A stretch of DNA of 6,098 nt, from positions 1 to 6,098 of the forward strand of contig CAJJPW010000133.1 in assembly GCA_905193725.1 (NCBI GenBank). The letters are read 5' to 3'. The DNA comes from an uncultured Eubacteriales bacterium. GTDB taxonomy: Bacteria > Bacillota > Clostridia > Christensenellales > Christensenellaceae. Shown here piece after piece: positions 1 to 5,890 of this stretch. Under the pieces are notes generated by a model. The model worked only from the letters and a program-made list of their open reading frames with translations. It was not told the DNA's origin and searched no databases. The number at the start of each line of letters is the position of its first letter. Position 1 is the first letter of the stretch. Position numbers and translations under genes: made by a program.

Positions 1-533
1 GGCTGGTTTTTCTGGTTGATAAAATCGAAGACCAAAACATCCGCTACGTTTTGGTCCCAGCTTTTTAAATGCTCTTCCAGCTGCAATGCCTCCTGCCTAC
101 ACTTTTGGGTACCCCAGTACGTGCAAATCCCAATTGCCCCCCCTGGACGTACTCGCTCAAACAGCCCTTTTACCGCTTTTATGGTACTTTCAGGCATAGT
201 CGTGTGCTGATGATCCGCTCCCGGCCGGTAGCCTAAGTTAAAAATCACATAGTCGACGGAGTCCGCAATATAATTCACTGCATTTTCATGGGAATCTAAA
301 ATCAAACGCACCTGACATTCGCCGCCGTGCTTCATCAGCAGATGTTCTGTATTGGCAATGGCCACTGGGTCCACGTCAAATGCGAATACTTTTCCCTGTG
401 CCCCAGCACATTGTGCCAGAAAAAGTGTGTCGTGCCCATTGCCCGCCGTGGCGTCCACGGCTACTCCTCCAGTTAGCACCAACTTCTCTGCAAAATAATG
501 GGATAATTCCACTGCATTTTTGCACCATTTCAT
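1..533 (-). CDS. mnmM: tRNA 5-aminomethyluridine methyltransferase MnmM (YtqB family), C-terminus cut by the window edge
   Basis: Partial gene: 177 full codons are visible, and the frame stays open to the left edge. The protein is a class I SAM-dependent methyltransferase of the YtqB family, long annotated as 'rRNA methylase'. In Bacillus subtilis this family (now MnmM) methylates nm5(s2)U to mnm5(s2)U at the tRNA wobble position. Motif I is the SAM-binding loop VDATAGNGHDT (residues 26-36), followed by the acidic strand end FAFDVDP (50-56), the family motif FNLGYRPG (98-105) in place of NPPY, TTMPEST (111-117) and FINQKNQ (171-177) near the end. Family members are about 190 residues, so only about 15 should be missing. 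ATG at 533 is the only usual start codon downstream of an in-frame stop. The purine-rich GAGGAG upstream is about 14 bases away, unusually far. It lies 58 bases after the pseudouridine synthase gene on the same strand. The family call is firm; the exact substrate is by homology. Confidence 0.88.
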   Translation of the reverse strand, partial: MKWCKNAVELSHYFAEKLVLTGGVAVDATAGNGHDTLFLAQCAGAQGKVFAFDVDPVAIANTEHLLMKHGGECQVRLILDSHENAVNYIADSVDYVIFNLGYRPGADHQHTTMPESTIKAVKGLFERVRPGGAIGICTYWGTQKCRQEALQLEEHLKSWDQNVADVLVFDFINQKNQ

Positions 534-582
534 CTCAAATCTCGCTGCTCCTCTGTCCTTTTTTCACCAGTTTTGCGCGTGT

Positions 583-604
583 AAAGAGCACCTATAGGCT
601 CTTT
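583..604 (-). other. Small perfect hairpin spanning the rluB stop codon
   Basis: The arms AAAGAGC (583-589) and GCTCTTT (598-604) pair perfectly over an 8-base loop. The TAG stop of the pseudouridine synthase gene (592-594) lies in the loop. There is no U-run after the stem on the minus strand (ACACGCGC follows), so it is a poor intrinsic terminator. It could act as an mRNA-processing or stability element, or be chance. Confidence 0.3.
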
Positions 605-1302
605 AAGTACGCTATCTCCTCTTGGGTCAGATATCGGTAAGTACCCCTTTTTAGGTTTCCCAAAAACAGCTTGCCAATGCTTGTCCGCTTTAAAAATACC
701 ACCTTTTTTCCCAGCGCTTCCATCATTCTTCGAATCTGCCTATTCTTTCCCTCTCGAATGGAGATCTTCAGCTCACTTTTGCCCTGAGAAACCCGCAGCA
801 AAGCCACTTTGCAGGGAGCCAACTTTTGTCCATCTAATACTAAGCCCCGCTTTAACTGCTCTATCTCCGCTTGCTCCAGCACGCCCTCTATCACAGTAAA
901 ATACGTCTTATACACCTCATTTTTGGGATGGAGCAGTTTATTGGTGATCTCCCCATCGTCCGTCATGAGCAGCAATCCCTCGCTGACATAATCCAGCCGT
1001 CCTACCGGGTAAAGCCTTTTATTGACATCTCGAATGTACTTTAAAACGGTGTCCCTTCCCTTGTCATCTTTACAAGTGCTGACACAGTAAGGGGGCTTAT
1101 TGAGCATAATATACGTCTTCTGTCCTTGGGGCTTTACCAGTCGGCCCTTAAAAAAGACCTCCTGCACTTCTGGATCCACCTGGGTCCCCAACTGGGTGAT
1201 GATCTTTCCATCTACCATCACCATGCCCTTTTGGATGTATTCCTCGCACTTTCTCCTGGATGCGATCCCCGCATCCGCTAAATATTTTTGCAGTCTTATC
1301 AT
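592..1302 (-). CDS. rluB: 23S rRNA pseudouridine synthase, RluB/RsuA family
   Basis: This 236-residue protein is a stand-alone RNA pseudouridine synthase that isomerises a uridine in rRNA; family members act on 23S U2605 (RluB) or 16S U516 (RsuA). Residues 1-60 form an S4 RNA-binding domain (RLQKYLADAGIASRRKCEE at 3-21, then VMVDGK). The catalytic motif GRLDYVSEGLLLMTDDG starts at residue 101, with Asp104 the expected nucleophile. The C-terminal signature EGKNRQIRRM (184-193) and the KRTSIGKL segment complete the fold. Length fits the Firmicute RluB group, and nothing is truncated. ATG 1302 follows AAGGAG with a short spacing of about 4-5 bases and gives the usual N-terminus. It sits 62 bases after dacF with no hairpin between them, which suggests co-transcription. 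RluB is preferred over RsuA because it is the usual annotation in Clostridia; sequence motifs alone do not separate the two. Confidence 0.93.
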   Translation of the reverse strand: MIRLQKYLADAGIASRRKCEEYIQKGMVMVDGKIITQLGTQVDPEVQEVFFKGRLVKPQGQKTYIMLNKPPYCVSTCKDDKGRDTVLKYIRDVNKRLYPVGRLDYVSEGLLLMTDDGEITNKLLHPKNEVYKTYFTVIEGVLEQAEIEQLKRGLVLDGQKLAPCKVALLRVSQGKSELKISIREGKNRQIRRMMEALGKKVVFLKRTSIGKLFLGNLKRGTYRYLTQEEIAYLKSL

Positions 1303-1364
1303 ATGTCTCCTTTTTCTTTTGCACCATCAAGGTCCTTCTCCTAAGCCATCTGTACTTTCCCCTA

Positions 1365-2516
1365 CTACGCTGTCTTTTTGCCCAGCTTGAGCCAATCTCT
1401 CAATACATTGTCAAAATGATAGGCAAATGTGTTTTTTTCCACATCCACTTGAGAGAGCACATCTGTCTGATAAATGACCTCATCCCCTAGCCTAACAGTG
1501 ATACTTCCCAGCACATCTCCCTGTTTGACCGGGGCCTCTACTTGTTCCTCCACGTGAATTTCCGTCTGAATCTGGGCATACTCCTCCTCGCTGAGAGGTA
1601 AACGCAAGCTCTCAGGCGCTTTGCTATCTATTGAACCTATCATGCCGTCTTTCACAGCAGTTTTGCCCAAATACTGACCTTTTTCTATAATATCATAATT
1701 TTGGTAGTTATCAAAGCCATAATCCAGCAGGCTCATACAGTCGGCGAACATGTCATAGTCGTTGAGCACCACAGCAACCAGCTGCATGCCATCTCGCTTT
1801 GCCGCCGCTGAAAGACAGCGTCCCGCCTTTTTGGTATATCCCGTTTTTACCCCATTGCCCCCCTCATATTGCCAGAGGATTTTATTCTTATTTTTGACCA
1901 CTCGATTGTAATCATGCCCTTCCCAAGGCAGTTCCTTATACTGGGTATTGACGATCTCCTGAAACTGTGGATTTTCCATGGCGACACAGGAAATCAGCGC
2001 CAGGTCATACGCCGTGGTGTAGTGATTGTCGTCGTGCAGTCCATTTGGAGTCACAAAATGGGTGTCATTTGCACCAATCTCTTTGGCCTTGTTGTTCATC
2101 ATTTCAATAAACCCCTCAACGCTACCCCCTACATGTTCGGCAATAGCCACGGCTGCGTCGTTTCCCGAGGCGAGCATCAGCCCATAGAGTAACTCTTTGA
2201 GCGTCATCTTTTCCCCTACGCCCAGCCATATGGAGGAGCCCTCTACACCACTGGCATTTTTACTCACCGTTACAGTGCTGTCTAAATCTCCATTTTCAAT
2301 TGCCACTAATGCCGTCATAATCTTTGTCGTACTGGCCATGGGCATTTTGTCATGGGCATTTTTTTCATACAGCACTTTCTTTGTGCTGGCTTCCATCAAA
2401 ACAGCTCCTGCCGCATTGGTACCTGGGGCGTTGCTCTGTGCCTTTGATTCTTGCGGCACCCCACAGATGATCATAAAAATGCAGACTGCTATCATAGCAA
2501 CAACTCGTTTTGCCAT
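1365..2516 (-). CDS. dacF: D-alanyl-D-alanine carboxypeptidase (DacF-type, peptidase S11), secreted
   Basis: Low-molecular-weight penicillin-binding protein that removes the terminal D-Ala from peptidoglycan pentapeptides outside the membrane. The start chosen is ATG 2516 (383 residues): AGGAG at 2524-2528 is 7 bases upstream, whereas the longer frame begins at a GTG (2531) overlapping this site. Residues 1-26 are a signal peptide (MAKRVV, hydrophobic core, ESKA/Q). The three active-site motifs of the family are intact: S62-T-T-K65 with the catalytic serine, S117-G-N119, and K224-T-G226. A PBP5 C-terminal beta-domain occupies roughly residues 275-360, and the last 20 residues form an amphipathic tail (HFDNVLRDWLKLGKK) suited to membrane-surface anchoring. 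In spore formers, DacF/DacB-type enzymes help tune spore cortex cross-linking. The location beside gerW supports DacF, but a vegetative DacA-like role is not excluded. Confidence 0.93.
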   Translation of the reverse strand: MAKRVVAMIAVCIFMIICGVPQESKAQSNAPGTNAAGAVLMEASTKKVLYEKNAHDKMPMASTTKIMTALVAIENGDLDSTVTVSKNASGVEGSSIWLGVGEKMTLKELLYGLMLASGNDAAVAIAEHVGGSVEGFIEMMNNKAKEIGANDTHFVTPNGLHDDNHYTTAYDLALISCVAMENPQFQEIVNTQYKELPWEGHDYNRVVKNKNKILWQYEGGNGVKTGYTKKAGRCLSAAAKRDGMQLVAVVLNDYDMFADCMSLLDYGFDNYQNYDIIEKGQYLGKTAVKDGMIGSIDSKAPESLRLPLSEEEYAQIQTEIHVEEQVEAPVKQGDVLGSITVRLGDEVIYQTDVLSQVDVEKNTFAYHFDNVLRDWLKLGKKTA

Positions 2517-2523
2517 ATCACCA

Positions 2524-2528
2524 CTCCT
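2524..2528 (-). promoter_or_regulatory. Ribosome binding site deciding the dacF start
   Basis: On the minus strand AGGAG precedes ATG 2516 by 7 bases. The five extra residues of the longer frame (from GTG 2531) would be encoded across this site and have no comparable signal of their own, so the shorter start with its compact MAKR signal peptide is preferred. Confidence 0.75.
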
Positions 2529-2603
2529 CACTCTATTTTTACAAGCCGTTTGTTTGATTTATTCCATCTGTTTTATATTTGCACGGTTCTCGCGCTTCTA
2601 GTA

Positions 2604-2637
2604 GTCTCTCCATGCTCTATACCATTGAGCACGAGAC
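2604..2637 (-). promoter_or_regulatory. Interrupted hairpin in the dacF leader
   Basis: In the region between the upstream terminator and dacF, outer arms GTCTC (2604-2608) and GAGAC (2633-2637) and inner arms TGCTC (2613-2617) and GAGCA (2627-2631) all pair perfectly. They are separated by an asymmetric internal loop (4 bases against 1) and closed by a 9-base loop. There is no U-run, so it is not a terminator. It may be a structured leader or a dyad operator. I do not recognise it as a known riboswitch class. Confidence 0.35.
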
Positions 2638-2671
2638 AAATTTTATCCGAAATGAAATGTTTTTGCTTATA

Positions 2672-2724
2672 AAAATGCCCTTTGGCCGAAAGATGAGAGT
2701 CATCTTACCTGCAAAGGGCATTTT
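2672..2724 (-). terminator. Long nested hairpin terminator after gerW, possibly bidirectional
   Basis: The outer stem is 13 perfect base pairs (2672-2684 with 2712-2724; AAAATGCCCTTTG on the left arm). The inner stem is 7 perfect pairs (AAGATGA at 2690-2696 with TCATCTT at 2700-2706) over a 3-base loop, with a symmetric 5-by-5 internal loop between. On the minus strand the distal arm runs into GGGCATTTTTAT, giving the U-run of a Rho-independent terminator 42 bases after the gerW stop codon. The A/T ends are near-symmetric, so it could also work on the other strand, but no plus-strand gene needs it. Confidence 0.75.
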
Positions 2725-2765
2725 GTGAATATATGGCATATAAACTATTTTGCTATCATGTTTCA

Positions 2766-3221
2766 CTAGGAATTCATTGTGCTGCCTTGGGTTTGATAGG
2801 CATTTTGATTTTGCTGTGCACTGTTTTGACCGCTATTTGACCCACATTTTTCTTTGACGATATTGGATATTTCGGTGATCACTTGTGGCACACACTCCAG
2901 CACTTTATCCCATGGATTTTTGTGATTGGTACAGAGCATTTTTACATTCTCGCCATCTACTACTAAAAACGCTACCGGCCTGATGCTGATCCCCGAACCA
3001 GACCCTCCGGAAAATGGGAATTTAGAGCACTCCTCTAATCTCTCCTTATTTGCCGGTGGATATTCTCCTCCTCCCGATACAAAACCAAAGCTCACTTTGG
3101 AAATGGGAATGATGGTGCTTCCACTTGGCGTGGTAATGGCGTCTCCAACGATAGTGTTGACGTCAATCATCTGTTTGATTTCATTCATCGTAGTCTGCAA
3201 AATATTCTCTATGGGATGCAT
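2766..3221 (-). CDS. gerW: Sporulation/germination protein GerW (YtfJ family)
   Basis: This 151-residue soluble protein belongs to the YtfJ/GerW family (Spore_YtfJ), found widely in endospore formers. In B. subtilis it is a spore protein needed for normal germination; its biochemical activity is not known to me. The conserved core is clear: DVNTIVGDAITTPSGSTIIP (residues 20-39), SKVSFGFVSGGGEY (41-54) and the glycine-rich FPFSGGSGSGISIRPVAFLVV (68-88). A helical stretch (WDKVLECVPQVITEISNIV) follows. The last 25 residues are a Ser/Gln/Asn-rich, probably disordered tail. There is no signal peptide or membrane segment. ATG 3221 follows AAGGCGG with 8-base spacing. It starts 33 bases after the ytfI-like gene, the same order as in Bacillus, and is followed by a strong terminator, so these two genes form a unit. 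Confidence 0.93.
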   Translation of the reverse strand: MHPIENILQTTMNEIKQMIDVNTIVGDAITTPSGSTIIPISKVSFGFVSGGGEYPPANKERLEECSKFPFSGGSGSGISIRPVAFLVVDGENVKMLCTNHKNPWDKVLECVPQVITEISNIVKEKCGSNSGQNSAQQNQNAYQTQGSTMNS

Positions 3222-3254
3222 ATTCTCAACCGCCTTCTTTCTTTAATATTTAAG

Positions 3255-3812
3255 TCATTTTCCCAACAATAACTTTAAAACATTCATTATCATTTTTACC
3301 AATTTGAACTCAATTATGCATAAAATATCTATTTTCAAATGCCACTCGTTATAGTATGGAGATACATTGATACTTGCCTTTCTAATCTGCGTATATCCAT
3401 TGAAAACAGCCACTACGCTGTTGAGCAGCGCATATAAAATACCACAGGCCATCGAGGTATCAAAGGCGTCCTCCAACCCTAGCTCAATTTTCCAGTCTAG
3501 ATCTTTCACTTCCAGTTTGGAGAGGATTTTACGAATTTGAAGCTTCTGCCCTTTGCTGAGTTTTTTTCTCGGCTTTTTCTTGTTTCCAATCAGCTCATAG
3601 CCATTTTTAGTCACCTGAAAAAAGCTCTTGAGCAGTTGTCCCCTCCAGCGGTAAAAAAACGCCTTGCGGAGCACTTTCACTTTCCCATATAGAGATATCT
3701 CCACAATATAAAAGTGAATCTTTTTCTTTGTGACAGTAAAAATGCGGATGCGCACCCACAAAAGGCAAATCCCTATTACCACCGCCAAAGCAATCAAAAG
3801 ACCAATCCACAT
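3255..3812 (-). CDS. ytfI: DUF2953 membrane protein, YtfI-like
   Basis: A 185-residue protein of unknown biochemical function. The start at ATG 3812 is chosen because AAAGGGAG lies 6 bases upstream and the protein then opens with a hydrophobic N-terminal segment (MWIGLLIALAVVIGICLLWV, residues 1-20). A longer frame would add 12 residues encoded across that ribosome site. The anchor is followed by a basic, beta-rich region, a lysine-rich linker (about 77-95: GNKKKPRKKLSKGQK), and the DUF2953 signature G-L-E-D-A-x-D-T with a following glycine (112-124). A second hydrophobic stretch (121-138) and the amphipathic C-terminus VKMIMNVLKLLLGK complete it. In B. subtilis ytfI directly precedes ytfJ/gerW, as here, so a spore-related role is inferred from the neighbourhood rather than from any catalytic motif; none is visible. 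Confidence 0.82.
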   Translation of the reverse strand: MWIGLLIALAVVIGICLLWVRIRIFTVTKKKIHFYIVEISLYGKVKVLRKAFFYRWRGQLLKSFFQVTKNGYELIGNKKKPRKKLSKGQKLQIRKILSKLEVKDLDWKIELGLEDAFDTSMACGILYALLNSVVAVFNGYTQIRKASINVSPYYNEWHLKIDILCIIEFKLVKMIMNVLKLLLGK

Positions 3813-3836
3813 ACACTTCTCCCTTTCTAATAAGTC

Positions 3837-3866
3837 TATTATTACCATAAAAAGGGAGCTTTAGCC
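3837..3866 (-). promoter_or_regulatory. Possible forespore (sigma-F-like) promoter for ytfI-gerW
   Basis: On the minus strand GGTAATAATA (3837-3846) fits the sigma-F -10 pattern GGnnAnAnTR completely. Exactly 15 bases upstream, GGCTA (3862-3866) matches the -35 pattern GYWTA at only three of five positions. It lies 25 bases before the start codon, between the previous terminator and the gene. Forespore expression would fit the gene pair, but the weak -35 makes this tentative. Confidence 0.3.
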
Positions 3867-3901
3867 ATAAACTCCAAGTTTTTCGCTGATTTTTCACGCA
3901 A

Positions 3902-3928
3902 AGAAGAGGCCTTATCCCGGCCTCTTCT
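3902..3928 (-). terminator. GC-rich hairpin terminator after the propeller gene
   Basis: Arms AGAAGAGGCC (3902-3911) and GGCCTCTTCT (3919-3928) are perfectly complementary across a 7-base loop. Pairing extends to GCAAA/TTTGC on the outside with a 2-base bulge. On the minus strand the stem is followed by TTTGCGTG, so the U-run is short. It sits 27 bases after the 644-residue gene and about 90 before the ytfI-like gene, so it most likely ends the upstream transcript. Confidence 0.65.
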
Positions 3929-3955
3929 GTTTGCACTCATTTTTTATAATGTGAA

Positions 3956-5890
3956 TTAAAGTCCAAACCTATTGAAAATCATATCGTCTGCCACTTTTAC
4001 GGAATCCTCTCCATCATAGATGTATAATCCGCCGATAATCAACTGATCATCCAGCGATCCCCTTCCATCCATATACACATTGGCCATAAAGGGAATCATA
4101 TCCTCGTTGATATATTCTTCTTTTACCGTAGGATAAAGCCAAACAATGTCACTTGCGATTTTCACAGGATCCTCATCTAATCTTTTTATGTAGCCCTCCC
4201 CGACATACTGAAATGAATCATCATAGAGTTCCTCTGCATCTTTTAAAAATACCACCGTTTTCCCATCTGCTGAAATTTCCACAGTGTGGTAATTCACATC
4301 TAAAGCGACAACCTCTTTCAGATCCTTTTCTGTATCGTATACATAAAGATCTGCTAGGCTCGTATCTACATCCCAATCCGTCATATAGTAAATATATTTT
4401 CCATCTGCAGACACTCGATACTCATATACCTCTTCACTAACACTTGCTGTCGCTCCAATTTGATCTCCATCAACATGGCAATAACATAGTTGATTATACG
4501 ATTCTCTCTCTACAATAAATGTTGCAATTCCATTATTGATTTTAACGTCTCCATAGTTATAAAGGCTATCGGCAACTTTTTTCACATCTCTATTTTTATC
4601 AATACAGTAAAGCGTACGCGTGTCTTTCGCCTCATTTTGAGTGGTACAATAAAAGGTATCAAAAGATTCTGGCCTGGTGTCCAAATCATCTTCACTCTTG
4701 TCAGTCAAAATATCACAGATTTCATAGGTGTCTACAACAATTTTTTCAGCTGCTTCACCAGACTTTTTATAGAACAATACTCCACTTCCCGGCGTGTGAA
4801 CGATAGCCTCTTCACCTGTTTGATTTAAGTATATTTTTCTATCGTAGTATGGGTTATTTTCTATCGTACCTATTTTCTCTAATTTCCCATGATCCATACA
4901 ATAATAATTGAGAGTATAACTCCCCTCGGCAGTTTCTTTTATACTAACCAAAAAAACCAAAGAACCATCTTCCGAGAAATTGACAACATATAAATCAAAC
5001 CAGTTCTCTATGCTATCTACCATACCAAGTTTCTTCATTACACAATTCTCTGTTTGGAACAGCATCAATTCTCTGTTTTCATTAATGAAGACAATATTTT
5101 GCTCCCCATCCCAATCACTGTAAAATTCAATATCCCAGTCCGCCAACTTAACTGTCCTGCCTGTTTTATGATGATAATAATCCCACTCACTGATGAAATC
5201 TCCATAATCATCCTTTTTAGCATAAAAAATTCCGTTTCTAAGTATATAAGTAGAATCTACAATTCCCTCATCATCACTAATTAAGTTTTCCACATCTGTT
5301 CCTACTTTTTTAGAATACAACCCAGGTTTCCCATATTTTCTAAAAACAATATATTCTCCCCCTGGTTCCCAAACATAGTCTAGCATCTCGTCATCTGCTT
5401 CAAATAGCCGATAGGTTCCATCCTCCTCTATCATACAAGAGCTCATATAATCATGGCCATTCCATTCCTTGCGCCACTGTTTGTCAGAACCTTTCTCTCC
5501 TATCGGCAGTAAAAAAATGCAAAGCAGTACTCCTGCCACCACCATAATCGCTCCTCCGCCAATCGCAAAGGGCAGCCATTTCTTTTTCCGTGCCTTTGGG
5601 ACATCCCCTTGGGTGTATGCCTCATTCTCTTCTTTGGTATTAGTCGCATTAAAGCTACGAGAGCCTTGTCCTTGTTCTGATTGGCTTACAGAATTTGCTG
5701 CACTATAATTATGCGGCGCCGACCCTTGGTGGGTTTGGCCCCTACTATTTACCGCATTCAAATCACGTGGAGCCGTTCCCTGCTCAGGCCTCCCTCCCAT
5801 ATTTGACCACTGAAATTCCCTATACGCCTCTTGTACATATTCCGGGACGTCATTTTGGCTTTCCTGGTTCTCCTTTGTAAAATCGGACAT
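3956..5890 (-). CDS. Single-pass membrane protein with repeat tail and extracytoplasmic beta-propeller-like domain
   Basis: This 644-residue protein is not a family I can name. It has four parts: an acidic N-terminus (1-35, DVPEYVQEAYREFQW); three tandem 18-residue repeats rich in Gln, Asn, Ser and Gly (36-89); a basic stop (KARKKKW, 99-105) and one transmembrane helix (about 106-129); and a roughly 510-residue acidic, Tyr/Asp-rich region. The basic residues before the helix predict N-inside, C-outside topology. The outer region has recurring blade-like units: hydrophobic strands with turns such as SEDGS (306), SADGKYIYYM (494) and SADGKTVVFL (540), each followed by LYVYD-type strands and KVAD-type ends (439-441, 631-635). 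This resembles WD40-like/TolB-type propellers, with perhaps 7-9 blades. No catalytic motif is seen. ATG 5890 has a strong AGGAGG 6 bases upstream. A role in envelope sensing or binding is inference only. Confidence 0.8.
   Translation of the reverse strand: MSDFTKENQESQNDVPEYVQEAYREFQWSNMGGRPEQGTAPRDLNAVNSRGQTHQGSAPHNYSAANSVSQSEQGQGSRSFNATNTKEENEAYTQGDVPKARKKKWLPFAIGGGAIMVVAGVLLCIFLLPIGEKGSDKQWRKEWNGHDYMSSCMIEEDGTYRLFEADDEMLDYVWEPGGEYIVFRKYGKPGLYSKKVGTDVENLISDDEGIVDSTYILRNGIFYAKKDDYGDFISEWDYYHHKTGRTVKLADWDIEFYSDWDGEQNIVFINENRELMLFQTENCVMKKLGMVDSIENWFDLYVVNFSEDGSLVFLVSIKETAEGSYTLNYYCMDHGKLEKIGTIENNPYYDRKIYLNQTGEEAIVHTPGSGVLFYKKSGEAAEKIVVDTYEICDILTDKSEDDLDTRPESFDTFYCTTQNEAKDTRTLYCIDKNRDVKKVADSLYNYGDVKINNGIATFIVERESYNQLCYCHVDGDQIGATASVSEEVYEYRVSADGKYIYYMTDWDVDTSLADLYVYDTEKDLKEVVALDVNYHTVEISADGKTVVFLKDAEELYDDSFQYVGEGYIKRLDEDPVKIASDIVWLYPTVKEEYINEDMIPFMANVYMDGRGSLDDQLIIGGLYIYDGEDSVKVADDMIFNRFGL
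5624..5785 (-). repeat. Three tandem 54-base coding repeats (18 residues each)
   Basis: Residues 36-53, 54-71 and 72-89 of the membrane protein align without gaps: EQGTAPRDLNAVNSRGQT, HQGSAPHNYSAANSVSQS and EQGQGSRSFNATNTKEEN. Invariant positions are the second and third (Gln-Gly), and Asn, Ser or Ala recur at fixed places (Asn at 13; Ala at 11 in two copies and shifted in the others). They encode a polar, probably disordered cytoplasmic linker that may have grown by slippage or unequal crossover. Confidence 0.75.

Noticed and set aside
1869..2192. 107-residue plus-strand open frame within dacF
   Set aside because: It lies entirely opposite the conserved penicillin-binding protein domain and has no supporting motif, so it is treated as a shadow frame.
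2197..2601. 134-residue open frame on the plus strand opposite the 5' end of dacF
   Set aside because: It is antisense to the signal peptide and catalytic region of a clear gene, its composition mirrors that gene, and it has no recognisable domain.
2575..2640. tRNA-like D-arm (GCTCAATGGTATAGAGC on the minus strand)
   Set aside because: The D-arm resemblance is good, but no matching acceptor stem, anticodon arm or GGTTCGAAT-type T-arm follows at the right distance.
2640..2690. Sigma-F or sigma-A promoter for dacF around GGATAAAATT
   Set aside because: The -10-like block is reasonable, but no -35 element lies at 15 bases (sigma-F) or 17 bases (sigma-A); the nearest GCAAA is only 13 bases away.
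3607..3936. 109-residue minus-strand open frame overlapping the ytfI-like gene
   Set aside because: It runs through the terminator hairpin and overlaps the well-supported DUF2953 frame; the protein has no family features.
4490..4828. 112-residue plus-strand open frame opposite the propeller gene
   Set aside because: It is antisense within a continuous 644-codon gene and shows low-complexity hydrophobic composition typical of a reverse frame.
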